Source: Sphaerisporangium sp.
Lineage (GTDB): Bacteria; Actinomycetota; Actinomycetes; Streptosporangiales; Streptosporangiaceae
DNA: 35,840 bases
Direction: 5' to 3'
NCBI GenBank assembly: GCA_025964675.1
Contig: JAOPYI010000217.1
Coordinates: 1 to 35,840, forward strand
Shown here: positions 1 through 8,475 of the stretch, piece by piece
Numbering within the stretch: the stretch's first letter is position 1
Layout of the letters: each line of letters starts with the position of its first letter
Program-made: the position numbers and the translations under genes
The notes under the pieces: generated by a model
Databases searched by the model: none
What the model was told of the DNA's origin: nothing
Seen by the model: the letters and a program-made list of their open reading frames with translations, nothing else

Positions 1-761
1 GCGCGCGGCCGGTGACGGGCGTCGAAGGCCAGCGCGACGCCACCGAAGAGCAGGATCAGCGACGGGATCTCGCTGAACGTCGTGCGCGAGGTGTAGAGGA
101 TCGGCAGCGCGACCGCGAAGACCAGGGCGGCGAGCGGGGCCCATCGCGCCCCCACCAGCCGGGTGACGACCCCCGCGAGGGTCAGCACGGCCAAGGCGCC
201 GAGCACGGGGGGGACCAGCAGGAGGCCGGTAACGCCTCCGAGCCAGTGCCCGGCGGCGTCGATGATCGGTGCCCCCGGCATGAACTGGGGCACCACCGAG
301 CCGCCGTAGTCGTAGAAGCCCACGCTGCCGTGGCGCAGCGCCGGGTCGGGCCCGCCGAACGCCGCCGTGCCGTACGGGATCGGGAGCGACCCGTGCCGGG
401 CCAGCCACAGGGCGTACTGCGCGTAGGTGGCCGGGTCGCGGCGGACGACGAGCTGCTCGCTGTGGAAGACGGCGTTGAACACGCCCGAGGCGACCGCGAT
501 GGCGGCGACGGCCGCGACGTGCCACACCGTGGCGTCCTCCCCCTCACCCTCGCGGGCGAGCCGCGCGCCGTACACGCAGAGGGCGACGGCGAGCGCTCCG
601 CCGGCCAGCAGCACGGGAAGCGGGCGGAACCAGCCGAGCATGAGCAGGGGAAGTCCCGCGAGCAGCAGGCCCGTCAGGGCGAGGGCGGGCATGATGGAGA
701 CCGCGGCGAGCACCCGGCCCGCCGTCGGCCGTCGCGAGTCGTCGAGCCAGGTTCCGTTCAT
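1..761 (-). CDS. Polytopic GT-C type glycosyltransferase-like membrane protein (3' end cut by window edge)
   Basis: Reads leftward from an ATG at 759-761 and stays open for about 253 codons to the window edge, so the C-terminus is missing. The protein starts MNGTWLDDSRRPTAGRV and then shows repeated hydrophobic stretches (for example ALTGLLLAGLPLLML and LLLVPPVLGALAVLTLAGVV) separated by short loops. The first long loop carries RRDPATYAQYALWL, with an Asp-Pro of the kind found in the catalytic loop of GT-C enzymes that use polyprenyl-phosphate sugars. Family assignment to ArnT/GT39-like proteins is by overall style, and the acceptor is unknown. A TAGGCT -10-like hexamer lies at 773-778 on this strand, 11 bases before the ATG, with no clear Shine-Dalgarno sequence, so a very short leader is likely. 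It is divergent from the next gene, another GT-C-like protein. Confidence 0.8.
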   Translation of the reverse strand, partial: MNGTWLDDSRRPTAGRVLAAVSIMPALALTGLLLAGLPLLMLGWFRPLPVLLAGGALAVALCVYGARLAREGEGEDATVWHVAAVAAIAVASGVFNAVFHSEQLVVRRDPATYAQYALWLARHGSLPIPYGTAAFGGPDPALRHGSVGFYDYGGSVVPQFMPGAPIIDAAGHWLGGVTGLLLVPPVLGALAVLTLAGVVTRLVGARWAPLAALVFAVALPILYTSRTTFSEIPSLILLFGGVALAFDARHRPR

Positions 762-886
762 CTGTGCCCGCGAGCCTAACCTCCGCGGCTCCGTGCGTGG
801 ATTCCGGCGCGGCCTGGTGGACCAGGTAGCGTACGGCCCTGTTGTACGGCTCTCACGGGGCGACGAGCTGACGAGCGGGGGATGCG

Positions 887-2362
887 TTGGTAGCTGCGGG
901 GTGGGCTCCCGTCGTGCGGGCCGGTGACCGCGTGCGTGCCGCCGCCGGGGGGCACCGGTGGTTCCTCGCGGTGCTCTCGCTCGGGGCGGCGCTGCGGCTC
1001 GTCGCCATGCTCGGCTACCGGCCCGCGATCTGGTTCCCCGACTCCTACACCTACGTGGTCACGGCCCTGCGGCCACGGCCCGACCTGGTGCGTCCCGCCG
1101 GGTACTCGATGTTCCTGCGGCTGCTGGAGCCGTTCCACAGTTTCGGGTTCGTGGTGTTCGTCCAGCATCTGCTCGGGCTGGCCACCGGGGTGCTGGTCTA
1201 CGCCGCCGTGCGGCGCGGGCATGGCCTGGCCTGGGCCGCGACGCTTGCCGCGACCCCCGTGGTGCTGGACGCCTACCAGGTGCAGCTCGAGCATCTACTC
1301 GTCTCGGACACGCTGTTCACCTTTCTGGTCGTCGCCGCCGTCTTCGCCGGGATGGGCACCCTCACCTGGCGTACGGCCTGCGCCGCGGGCGCTCTGCTGG
1401 CCGCCGCGACGCTGACCAGGACGGTGGGGCTGCCGCTGATCATTATCGTGGGGGCGTTCCTGCTCGTCCGGCAGGTGATCGCGGCGCGCGGGCCGGTCGG
1501 CCGGTCCCGCCCGCTGCTGGTGGGGTTGTTCGCGATCGTGGCCCTGGCGCCGATCGCGGGGTACGCGGCCTGGTTCTCCGCGACCTACCACCGCTTCGGC
1601 ATCGTCGGTTCCAACGGGGTGTTCCTCTACGCCCGCACCATGTCGTTCGCCGACTGCGGGGTCATGCGCCCGCCGCCGGATCTCGCGGTGCTGTGCGACG
1701 ACACCCCACCGAGGCGACGGCCGCCCTCGCAGGAGTACGTCTGGGCGCCGGACGCCCCCCTGGTCGCGCTGCCGGGCATCACCTTCACCGGGGAGACCGA
1801 CCGGCTCGCCGGGCGGTTCGCGTTCCTGGCCCTGCGCAGCCAGCCGGCCGACTACGCGGCCTCGGTGCTCTCGGAGTTCGGCCGGTCGTTCACCTGGGGG
1901 CGTCCCGTGTACCCGGACCAGGAGATCTACGACTACTACCAGTTCCCCGCCAACGTCCCCGCGCCACCCGGCCGCTACCCCGCCACGGTCGGCGCGGAGC
2001 TGGCCGTGCGATACGAGCGCGGTCCCATCGGGACCCAGATCGTCGAGCCCTTCGCGGGGGTGATGCGGGCCTACCAGGACGCGGTCAGGCTGCCAGGAGG
2101 CGCGCTGGGGCTGATCCTGCTGCTGCCCCCGGCGATCGTGCTCGGGCGCAGGTGGCGGGGCGCGCGGACGGAGACCTCCTGGGCGCTGCCGTGGGTGACA
2201 TCCGTGTCGTTGCTGGTGATCCCGGCGGCGACCGCGGAGTTCGACTACCGCTATGTCCTGCCGGCGGTTCCGCTGGCGTGCCTCGCCGCGGCTCTCATGA
2301 CCGCCGGACACACGCGTCCGTCAGAGACGCCGCGACCTGCGGATCCTGTGAACATCAAGTAA
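887..2362 (+). CDS. GT-C / ArnT-like glycosyltransferase family membrane protein
   Basis: 491 residues from a TTG start that follows a purine-rich GAGCGGGGGA stretch. The protein is strongly hydrophobic with about ten predicted membrane segments, for example FLAVLSLGAALRLVAML near residues 25-42 and LVGLFAIVALAPIAGYAAW near 210-230. The first extracytoplasmic loop contains PAIWFPDSYTYV around residues 46-58. The Asp before Ser-x-Tyr is in the position of the conserved acidic residue of GT-C folds. The substrate is probably a polyprenyl-phosphate-linked sugar used outside the membrane, which is inference from the fold class. The neighbours (LCP ligase, acyltransferase, GT4) suggest a role in a cell-surface polymer. 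It lies back to back with the other GT-C-like gene, with 125 bp between their starts holding both promoters. Confidence 0.8.
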   Translation: MVAAGWAPVVRAGDRVRAAAGGHRWFLAVLSLGAALRLVAMLGYRPAIWFPDSYTYVVTALRPRPDLVRPAGYSMFLRLLEPFHSFGFVVFVQHLLGLATGVLVYAAVRRGHGLAWAATLAATPVVLDAYQVQLEHLLVSDTLFTFLVVAAVFAGMGTLTWRTACAAGALLAAATLTRTVGLPLIIIVGAFLLVRQVIAARGPVGRSRPLLVGLFAIVALAPIAGYAAWFSATYHRFGIVGSNGVFLYARTMSFADCGVMRPPPDLAVLCDDTPPRRRPPSQEYVWAPDAPLVALPGITFTGETDRLAGRFAFLALRSQPADYAASVLSEFGRSFTWGRPVYPDQEIYDYYQFPANVPAPPGRYPATVGAELAVRYERGPIGTQIVEPFAGVMRAYQDAVRLPGGALGLILLLPPAIVLGRRWRGARTETSWALPWVTSVSLLVIPAATAEFDYRYVLPAVPLACLAAALMTAGHTRPSETPRPADPVNIK

Positions 2363-2507
2363 AGCCAACCGACTACGATATTCCCGCAAATATGCTGGTG
2401 TCGGTAAGCTTGGGCGCCGATCGACCCTCTGGAGTATTCATGATCATGAGCCTATTCACCCGATCATGCTGCCCAGAACCGGGCCGGTGACCTAACCTCA
2501 TGACGAA
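2363..2507. promoter_or_regulatory. Relatively AT-rich upstream region of the LCP gene
   Basis: This gap is visibly less GC-rich than its surroundings. It holds a perfect 12-bp palindrome TCATGATCATGA at 2438-2449 and two GATCATG words starting at 2442 and 2462, exactly 20 bp apart. A TAACCT hexamer at 2493-2498 fits an actinobacterial -10 (TANNNT) and lies 9 bases before the ATG of the LCP gene, so the transcript would begin almost at the start codon. I see no convincing -35 hexamer and no Shine-Dalgarno sequence. The palindrome could be a regulator site; this is inference. Confidence 0.4.
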
Positions 2508-4328
2508 ATGAGCGAGCACCGACACGGCGCCACGGTCAGCGACCACCGCGGTGAGCCGCCACCGTCCGGCCGCAGGTCGAGTCGTGGCCGTCCGGCGGAA
2601 ACCCCGAACGGCCCCCCTCCCGGCGAGGGCGAGCGCCGCCGCCGCCGGGGCGCCACCCATGTCCCGCAGGCCCCCGAGGAGCAGCCGGGCGCGTACGACG
2701 CCTACGGTTCACCGGGCGTGCCGCCCGTCGAGGAGCAGCACACCCCGCGTCGCCGCAGGGGCGGGCCTCCCGAGCCCCCTCCGCCCCCTGAGAATCCCGG
2801 CAGAGGGCGCCGCCGCGGCGGCGGGAACGGCCCCGGCGACGCCGGCAACGGCCGCATGCGGGTCATGGCCTGGATCAGCATCGCGCTCACCTGCGTTCTG
2901 GTCCTGCTGGCGCTGACGGGTTACACGCTCTACCGCAGCCTGCTCGGCAACCTCCGCACGCAGGACGTCACCGGCGACCTCAACGCCAACCGGCCGGTCA
3001 ACAGCACCGGAGCGCTCAACGTGCTGCTCGTCGGATCCGACTCCCGGGCGGGCGACAACAAACAGTACGGCCAGCACATGGTCGGCGGCGGCGAGCGCAC
3101 CGACACGATCATCCTCATGCACGTCTCGCCGAACCGCGACAAGGCGACGCTGATCAGCTTCCCCCGCGACTCGATGGTGCAGATCCCGTCGTGTAAGAAC
3201 GCCACGACCAAGGCGGCCCTCCCTCCCCGCCTCGACATGATCAACTCGGCGTTCAACGAGGGCGGCATGAGTTGCACGATCAACACGATCGAGGCCACCA
3301 CCAACATCCGCGTCGACCACTACATCAAGGTCGACTTCACGGGCTTCAAGAGCATCGTGGATGCGCTCGGCGGCATCCAGATCTGCGTGCCGCAGGTCGT
3401 CGACGACAAGCAGGCCAAACTGCACCTCCAAAAGGGGAAGCAGATCGTGCAGGGCGAGACCGCTCTGGCGTACGTGCGGGCGCGCCACTCCCTCGGTGAC
3501 GGCAGTGACATCAGCCGCATCAAGCGCCAGCAGATCTTCCTGTCCCAGGTGGCGAAGAAGGCCACCAGCGGCGACACGCTCACCAACCCCGTCAAGCTGG
3601 GGAGCCTCATCACCGCCGCCGCCAAGGCGGTCGTGATGGACCCGCAGCTCGACGTCGACACCCTGATCCAGATCGCCCAGAGCGCCCGCAGCCTCACCGC
3701 CAAGGGTGTCAAGTTCGTCACGGTTCCCTGGGAGGCCTACCCCACGGACAAGAACCGCGTGCAGTGGAAGCAGCCGGACGCCAGCAGGATGTTCGAGTCG
3801 CTCCGCACCGACGTCGAGGTCACCCCGACGGCCAAGCCGAGCGCGGCGTCGTCCGCCTCGGCCGGGCCCGCCAAGCCGGCGATCAAGCCGGGCCAGGTGC
3901 AGATCCAGGTGCTCAACGGCACCAACACCTCGGGCAAGGCCAAGGAGGTCGCCGAGGCTCTGGCCGCCCAGGGCTTCAAGGTCACCCAGGTGGGCGACGC
4001 GCGGCAGGCGGACGGCACCGACCGGCCGCAGACCATGGTCCTGTGGGCCAAGAAGGCGACCGACGGCGGCGACTACGCCGCCCCGTTGGCCGCCAAGCTG
4101 CTGACCAAGGTGACCCCCGCCGCGGGCAAGGTGAAGACCGGGCTCGTCACGCCCTTCACCCCCTCTGCGACGGCCACGCCTCCCGCGGGCGCGGCCGTCA
4201 CGCCACCGGCCGGAGCACCCGTGATCCAGCTGGTCATCGGCGCCGACTTCAAGGGAGTCAAGGTTCCTGTCACCATCCCGGACAGCGCCCGCGTGGTCGA
4301 CTCCAAGACCGACGTCTGCAGCACCTGA
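2508..4328 (+). CDS. LytR-CpsA-Psr (LCP) family wall-polymer ligase with LytR_C domain
   Basis: 606 residues. LCP enzymes move glycopolymers from polyprenyl phosphate carriers to peptidoglycan outside the membrane. Residues 1-118 are a Pro/Arg/Gly-rich cytoplasmic region. Residues about 119-142 form one membrane helix (MAWISIALTCVLVLLALTGY). The LCP domain follows from about 165, with VGSDSRAGDN near 175, GERTDTIILMHV near 195 and FPRDSMVQIP near 218. An Arg-rich block, YVRARHSLGDGSDISRIKRQ, comes at roughly 325-345. These Asp and Arg residues bind the pyrophosphate head of the lipid substrate in known LCP structures. A LytR_C-like domain (IQVLNGTNTSGKAKEVAEAL) follows a Ser/Ala/Pro linker near residue 465. 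The ATG at 2508 lies just after a -10-like TAACCT. A strong terminator follows at once, so this is probably a single-gene transcript. Confidence 0.93.
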   Translation: MSEHRHGATVSDHRGEPPPSGRRSSRGRPAETPNGPPPGEGERRRRRGATHVPQAPEEQPGAYDAYGSPGVPPVEEQHTPRRRRGGPPEPPPPPENPGRGRRRGGGNGPGDAGNGRMRVMAWISIALTCVLVLLALTGYTLYRSLLGNLRTQDVTGDLNANRPVNSTGALNVLLVGSDSRAGDNKQYGQHMVGGGERTDTIILMHVSPNRDKATLISFPRDSMVQIPSCKNATTKAALPPRLDMINSAFNEGGMSCTINTIEATTNIRVDHYIKVDFTGFKSIVDALGGIQICVPQVVDDKQAKLHLQKGKQIVQGETALAYVRARHSLGDGSDISRIKRQQIFLSQVAKKATSGDTLTNPVKLGSLITAAAKAVVMDPQLDVDTLIQIAQSARSLTAKGVKFVTVPWEAYPTDKNRVQWKQPDASRMFESLRTDVEVTPTAKPSAASSASAGPAKPAIKPGQVQIQVLNGTNTSGKAKEVAEALAAQGFKVTQVGDARQADGTDRPQTMVLWAKKATDGGDYAAPLAAKLLTKVTPAAGKVKTGLVTPFTPSATATPPAGAAVTPPAGAPVIQLVIGADFKGVKVPVTIPDSARVVDSKTDVCST

Positions 4329-4331
4329 TCC

Positions 4332-4382
4332 GATCATGGAAACGGCCCGATCCCCCTGTGGGGCCGGGCCGTTTCAATGATC
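4332..4382 (+). terminator. Long hairpin terminator after the LCP gene
   Basis: A perfect 11-bp stem, GAAACGGCCCG at 4339-4349 with CGGGCCGTTTC at 4365-4375, encloses a 15-base loop. After one G/A mismatch the stem continues with GATCAT at 4332-4337 pairing with ATGATC at 4377-4382, giving 18-base arms in all. It begins 3 bases after the LCP stop codon. There is no long T tract, which is common for actinobacterial terminators. Confidence 0.8.
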
Positions 4383-4408
4383 CTGTTCGTCGGACTTCCG
4401 GCTCAGTC

Positions 4409-4437
4409 GCGACATTTTCTGACGAGAGCGTTAAAGT
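4409..4437 (+). promoter_or_regulatory. Possible sigma-70-type promoter for the acyltransferase gene
   Basis: GCGACA at 4409-4414 (4 of 6 to the -35 consensus) and TAAAGT at 4432-4437 (4 of 6 to the -10 consensus, fitting TANNNT) are separated by 17 bases. Transcription would start near 4444, leaving a leader of about 105 bases before the GTG at 4549. I see no riboswitch-like structure in that leader. Confidence 0.35.
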
Positions 4438-4548
4438 GGCTGATCTGGCAGGCGCCCCCACCAGTCCCTCCCGCCGCATGCTTCGAGGGCGACTTCCAGT
4501 GTCAGAAGCTACCCCTGGTCTCCCGACAGATAGCCGAGCGTTTCCCCC

Positions 4549-6303
4549 GTGAGTGACACCAGATCCTCCTTTCAGGTTCCGGCTCCACGCACCGACGGCG
4601 TCTCCACCGACGCCGACGAGGTTCAAGCCCCCGGCGAACGAGGACAGCAGCCGATCGATCCCGGCCGGGACGCGGACGTCATCGAGGAGGAGGCGCCGAC
4701 GGCCCGCTGGCCCGTGCCCGACTACGCCGAGCCTCCGACAGGCTCATGGGATCGGCAGCGACCCCGGACCGGCGAGCACGCCCATGAGCCTCTGTGGCCG
4801 GTGGCCGAGCCGCCCGAGACCGCCAAGGGAGCCGACCGCCCCGGGCCGGGCCAGCACGCCGGCCCTGCCTCGCTCGACGACGATCCCGAGACCTTCACCT
4901 TCGCCAGGCCCACGTGGGAGGAACCCTCCCCTCCCGCCTCGTCCCCTTCCCCCGCCCCACCATCTCCCGCTCCGTCGCATCCCGCCTCCGCGTCTCCGGC
5001 CTCGCGGGACGTGCCGCCGTCCGGGAGGACCGCCGGAGACCTGCCGCAGCCCGCCGAGTTCGCACGGGACGCGCCCCAGCCTCCGGTGCCCGCGTGGGAG
5101 GCTCCACGCGGGCCGCAGGAGGAGGCCGCAGGCGGTTTCTCCTACTGGGAGCGGCGCCCGCTCCCGGACGACCCCGCGCCCGCCACCTGGGGCGGTCAGC
5201 CCTGGGGCCAGGAGCCCGAACGCGGCGGGAAGCCCGCGTGGGACGGCCCCGCGCCCGAGCCCGAGCAGGCTCCGGCGCCCGCGCCCGTGAAGCGGCCCCG
5301 TGAGCCGTACCTCGACAACGTGAAGTTCGTGCTGATCGCGCTGGTCGTGACCGGGCACTCGCTGGTGCCCACGCTCGCGACCCACTCCTCCCGGTCGGCC
5401 TACCTGTTCATCTACGTGTTCCACATGCCGCTGTTCGTCCTCATCAGCGGCTACCTGAGCAGGAACTTCTGGAACTCCAACGCCAAGACGAACAAGCTGG
5501 TCGACACCTTCCTCGTGCCGTACGTGATCGTGGAGGTCGGCTACGCCGCGCTCCGCTTCGCGCTCGGCCACGCGTGGAGCCTGACGATCATGGACCCGGC
5601 CTGGCTCAACTGGTATCTCCTGGCCCTGCTGCTCTGGCGGCTTTCCACGCCGGTGTGGAAGCGCATGCGCTATCCCCTGCCGATCGCGGTCGCCATCTAC
5701 CTGCTCGCGGGTCTGTCCGACCTGCCCGGAGACTTCAGCATGGACCGCTTCTTCGGCCTCATGCCGTTCTTCGTGCTCGGCCTGTGGCTCCAGCCGCACC
5801 ACTTCGAGATGCTCAACCGTGTCTGGATCAAGATCCTCTCGGTGGGCGTCATCGTCGGAGCGGCCGGAGTGGCGATCTTGGTCTCCCCCCGCCTCCCGCT
5901 CGCTCCGATCTACTTCAAGGACAGCTACGCCGCGCTGCACTTCTCATGGTGGATGGGCATGGCCATGCGCACGGCCCTGCTGGTCGCCGCCCTGACGGTC
6001 TCCGCGGCCATCCTCGCGCTGGTCCCGCGCCGGAACACCTGGTTCTCCGACCTCGGCACGCGCACGCTGTACTGCTACCTGCTCCACGGCGTGCCGGTGC
6101 TCATCGCCAAGGACATGGGCTGGCTGAGCTTCCCGTGGCTGCACGGCCCGCTCGGCGTCATGGCCATCATGAGCGGCTGCTTCGCCCTCGCCATCGTCCT
6201 GTGCCTGCCGGAGACCCGCACGCTGTTCAAGTGGCTGCTGGAGCCGCGCCTGGTCTGGCTCTACCGCAGACCTTCCTCCGAGGCCACTGGAAGCGCTCCC
6301 TAG
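4549..6303 (+). CDS. Membrane acyltransferase (acyltransferase-3 family) with long disordered N-terminus
   Basis: 584 residues from a GTG start; the Shine-Dalgarno is weak. Residues 1 to about 248 are low complexity, rich in Pro, Glu, Asp, Arg and Trp, and probably disordered in the cytoplasm. The catalytic part begins at KRPREPYLDNVKFVLIALVV and contains VTGHSLVP, where His is the conserved residue of acyltransferase-3 enzymes. FHMPLFVLISGYLSRNFW follows, then about ten membrane segments. These enzymes O-acylate sugars of surface polymers, with the acyl group delivered through the membrane; the acceptor here is unknown. The protein resembles fucose 4-O-acetylase-like members more than the larger OafA type with a C-terminal SGNH domain, which is absent. 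Position between an LCP ligase and a glycosyltransferase supports a role in modifying an envelope polymer. Confidence 0.85.
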   Translation: MSDTRSSFQVPAPRTDGVSTDADEVQAPGERGQQPIDPGRDADVIEEEAPTARWPVPDYAEPPTGSWDRQRPRTGEHAHEPLWPVAEPPETAKGADRPGPGQHAGPASLDDDPETFTFARPTWEEPSPPASSPSPAPPSPAPSHPASASPASRDVPPSGRTAGDLPQPAEFARDAPQPPVPAWEAPRGPQEEAAGGFSYWERRPLPDDPAPATWGGQPWGQEPERGGKPAWDGPAPEPEQAPAPAPVKRPREPYLDNVKFVLIALVVTGHSLVPTLATHSSRSAYLFIYVFHMPLFVLISGYLSRNFWNSNAKTNKLVDTFLVPYVIVEVGYAALRFALGHAWSLTIMDPAWLNWYLLALLLWRLSTPVWKRMRYPLPIAVAIYLLAGLSDLPGDFSMDRFFGLMPFFVLGLWLQPHHFEMLNRVWIKILSVGVIVGAAGVAILVSPRLPLAPIYFKDSYAALHFSWWMGMAMRTALLVAALTVSAAILALVPRRNTWFSDLGTRTLYCYLLHGVPVLIAKDMGWLSFPWLHGPLGVMAIMSGCFALAIVLCLPETRTLFKWLLEPRLVWLYRRPSSEATGSAP

Positions 6304-6306
6304 AGG

Positions 6307-6351
6307 CGGATGTTCAGCCGCATTTCTACCGTGATTAACGGTACGCATCCG
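6307..6351. repeat. Nested inverted repeats between acyltransferase and GT4 genes
   Basis: TACCGT at 6327-6332 and ACGGTA at 6338-6343 form a 6-bp inverted repeat around GATTA. An outer pair, CGGATG at 6307-6312 and CATCCG at 6346-6351, flanks it. No T run follows, so it may be a weak terminator of the upstream gene or an operator for the downstream one. Confidence 0.4.
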
Positions 6352-6383
6352 GGCAGGAAGGGAACACCGCGCAGCATCGATAC

Positions 6384-7499
6384 ATGAAGGTATGTGTCGG
6401 CACGATCGTCCACCACCCGGAGGACGCCCGGATCATGCACCGGCAGATCCGCGCGTTGCTCGACGCCGGGCACGAGGTGACCTACATCGCGCCGTTCACC
6501 CACTGCAACGTCACCCCGCCCCAGGAGATCCGCGCGATCGACGTGCCGCGCGCCGTGGGTCTGCGCCGGGGGCGCGCGCTCAACGCGGCACGCGCCGCGC
6601 TCAGGCAGGGCTCCAAGGACGCCGACCTGCTGCTCGTCCACGACATCGAGCTGCTGTTCGCCCTGCCGCGACGACGCCCCACGACCGTCTGGGACGTGCA
6701 CGAGGACACCGTGGGCGCCCTGGAGACCAAGCCCTACCTGTCCGACTCCGCGCGCCGGATGCTCCCCCACCTGATCCGCCGGATCGAGACCCGGGCGGAG
6801 CGCCGCCTGCACCTGATCCTGGCCGAGGCCGCCTACCGCGACCGTTTCGCCGGGGACCATCCCGTGATACCGAACACCACGTACGTGCCGGCCACACCGC
6901 CGCCCGTGCCCGGTGCCAACCGGATCGTCTACGTCGGCCACCTGTCCGAGGCCAGGGGCGTCGTGGAGATGATCGAGCTGGCCCGCAGGCTCCGGCCGCA
7001 CGGGATCCGGCTGGACCTGATCGGAGCCGCCGACGCCCCGGTGCGCCCGCTGCTGCGCGACGCGCAGCGGGAGGGCCTGCTCGACTGGTTCGGGTACGTG
7101 CCCAACAACCACGCGCTGCGGATGGCCCAGGGAGCGCTGGCGGGGCTCTCGCTCCTGCACGACGTGCCGAACTACCGGCAGTCCCTCCCCACCAAGATCA
7201 TCGAGTACATGGCGAGGGGCGTGCCCGTGATAACCACGCCGCTGCCCATGGCCGCCTCGATCGTCGGCCGGGTCGACTGCGGCCTGATCGTGCCCTACGG
7301 GGACGTGGACGCGGCGGCGCAGGCCGTACTCCGGCTGCGGGACGACCCGGAGCGGCGGGCCGTGATGGGCGCCCGGGGCTACGCCGAGGCCCGTGGCCAC
7401 TACCACTGGCCTGACCACGCGCGGGACTTCGTCGCCAGGCTGGAGGAATGGGCCGTCCGCGTCCCGGCCTCAGCCGTCAACCGCGTCGTCCCGGTCTGA
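6384..7499 (+). CDS. GT-B fold glycosyltransferase, family 4-like
   Basis: 371 residues, starting MKVCVGTIVHHPEDARIMHRQ. The N-terminal Rossmann half (about 1-170) carries the acceptor-side loop HPEDARI, which is typical of GT4 proteins. The C-terminal half (about 175-365) holds the nucleotide-sugar site: IVYVGHLSEARGV near 183-196, then LPTKIIEYMARGVPVITT near 267-285, where the first Glu matches the conserved Glu of the E-x7-E-like motif. It is a soluble or membrane-associated cytoplasmic enzyme that would add a sugar to a lipid-linked precursor. Donor and acceptor cannot be read from the sequence. The only good ribosome-site-like run (GGAAGGGAA) is about 20 bases upstream of the ATG, further than usual. 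The gene follows the acyltransferase by 80 bp on the same strand. Confidence 0.9.
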   Translation: MKVCVGTIVHHPEDARIMHRQIRALLDAGHEVTYIAPFTHCNVTPPQEIRAIDVPRAVGLRRGRALNAARAALRQGSKDADLLLVHDIELLFALPRRRPTTVWDVHEDTVGALETKPYLSDSARRMLPHLIRRIETRAERRLHLILAEAAYRDRFAGDHPVIPNTTYVPATPPPVPGANRIVYVGHLSEARGVVEMIELARRLRPHGIRLDLIGAADAPVRPLLRDAQREGLLDWFGYVPNNHALRMAQGALAGLSLLHDVPNYRQSLPTKIIEYMARGVPVITTPLPMAASIVGRVDCGLIVPYGDVDAAAQAVLRLRDDPERRAVMGARGYAEARGHYHWPDHARDFVARLEEWAVRVPASAVNRVVPV

Positions 7500-7559
7500 G
7501 GCTGTCTACCCGAGCCCCATGTACGGCCGGCGCTCATGTCTGACGCCTTTGCAGGGCGG

Positions 7560-7582
7560 AGGCCTCGGCTTGGGCTTTTTTT
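7560..7582 (+). terminator. Short stem with T run after the GT4 gene
   Basis: AGGCC at 7560-7564 can pair with GGCTT at 7573-7577, with one G-U pair, followed by a run of seven T ending at 7582. The stem is short, but the T run is conspicuous in such GC-rich DNA and fits an intrinsic terminator between the GT4 gene and the next one. Confidence 0.4.
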
Positions 7583-7623
7583 ACGGCTGGCGCCCCGCAC
7601 CACGGATTGGTGTACTTGACCTT

Positions 7624-8364
7624 ATGGCTAGCCATCTCATCCAGGGGCGCCTGGTCACCATGCCTGTGGAAGTCAGGGACGCCACGGTCTGCAGCGCGAT
7701 GTACCTCGTGCGGGCCGACGCCGCCCGGGCGGTGCTCGCATACTCCGACCTCGACGTCACCGAGGTGCTCCCCGGCAAGGCGCTGTGCACGCTGATGTTC
7801 GTCAGGTACGGCGACAGCGATCTCGACTCCTACCACGAGTTCGGCGTGGCGTTCGCGGTCCGCCCTCCGGACGCCGGCCGCCGGCGCGCCCGTAGCGTGC
7901 TGTCGGGGCTGATGGACCTTCGCGCACACGGCACCGGAGCGTTCATCCACTGGCTCCCGGTCGACCAGGGCTTCACCATGGAGGCCGGCCGCGCGATCTG
8001 GGGTTTCCCCAAGGAGCTGGCCGAGATCGACCTCCGGCTGTCCTCGCCGTACAAGCGGTGCGTCCTGCGCAAGGACGGGCGTCTGGTCCTCGACCTGCTG
8101 ATCCGTCCCGGCGTGCCGGTGCCCGGCGGTGCCCCTCCGATGGACGCCTATTCGCACCTCGACGGGGTCACCCGGCGCACCCGCTGGACGATGCGCCCAC
8201 ACGGCGTACGGGCACGACCCGGCGGGGCGCTGATCAGGCTCGGCAACCACCCCATAGCCAAGGAACTCAGCGAACTGGGCCTGCCGAAGCGGGCGCTGAT
8301 GACCACAACGGCCTCACATTTGACCATGACCTTCCACGAGCCGGAACAGATCCCGCATCCGTGA
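7624..8364 (+). CDS. Acetoacetate decarboxylase-like protein
   Basis: 246 residues from the ATG at 7624. The frame stays open further upstream into the previous gene, but the intervening terminator-like element and family length favour this start. The acetoacetate decarboxylase superfamily uses a Schiff-base lysine. Here the motif GRAIWGFPKELAEIDL contains Lys130 in the expected place. The second lysine that lowers the pKa of the active-site lysine in classical acetoacetate decarboxylase is replaced by Glu131, so the reaction may differ (some family members are aldolase-dehydratases or of unknown function). Other family-like stretches are DSYHEFGVAFAV near 68-80 and the C-terminal HPIAKELSELGLPKRALM. 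There is no obvious operon partner. A decayed piece of a related gene lies about 250 bp downstream. Confidence 0.8.
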   Translation: MASHLIQGRLVTMPVEVRDATVCSAMYLVRADAARAVLAYSDLDVTEVLPGKALCTLMFVRYGDSDLDSYHEFGVAFAVRPPDAGRRRARSVLSGLMDLRAHGTGAFIHWLPVDQGFTMEAGRAIWGFPKELAEIDLRLSSPYKRCVLRKDGRLVLDLLIRPGVPVPGGAPPMDAYSHLDGVTRRTRWTMRPHGVRARPGGALIRLGNHPIAKELSELGLPKRALMTTTASHLTMTFHEPEQIPHP

Positions 8365-8475
8365 TCGTCGCTGGGATGATACTCGCGGGGTAGGACAGTT
8401 CCCGCCGCAGGGAGTCTCGCGAGTTCGTGAGCGTTTCCTCGCGGAGCGTAGTCAACTTCCTTTTGGAATGGGTGC

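Noticed and set aside
2709-4337. Long open frame antisense to the LCP gene
   Set aside because: High-GC codon bias keeps antisense frames open. The translation is Asp/Leu/Gly/Arg repeat-like with no family features and no ribosome site.
7393-7623. Upstream extension of the acetoacetate-decarboxylase-like gene into the GT4 gene
   Set aside because: The extension crosses a stem with a T run, overlaps the end of the GT4 gene and has no family similarity.
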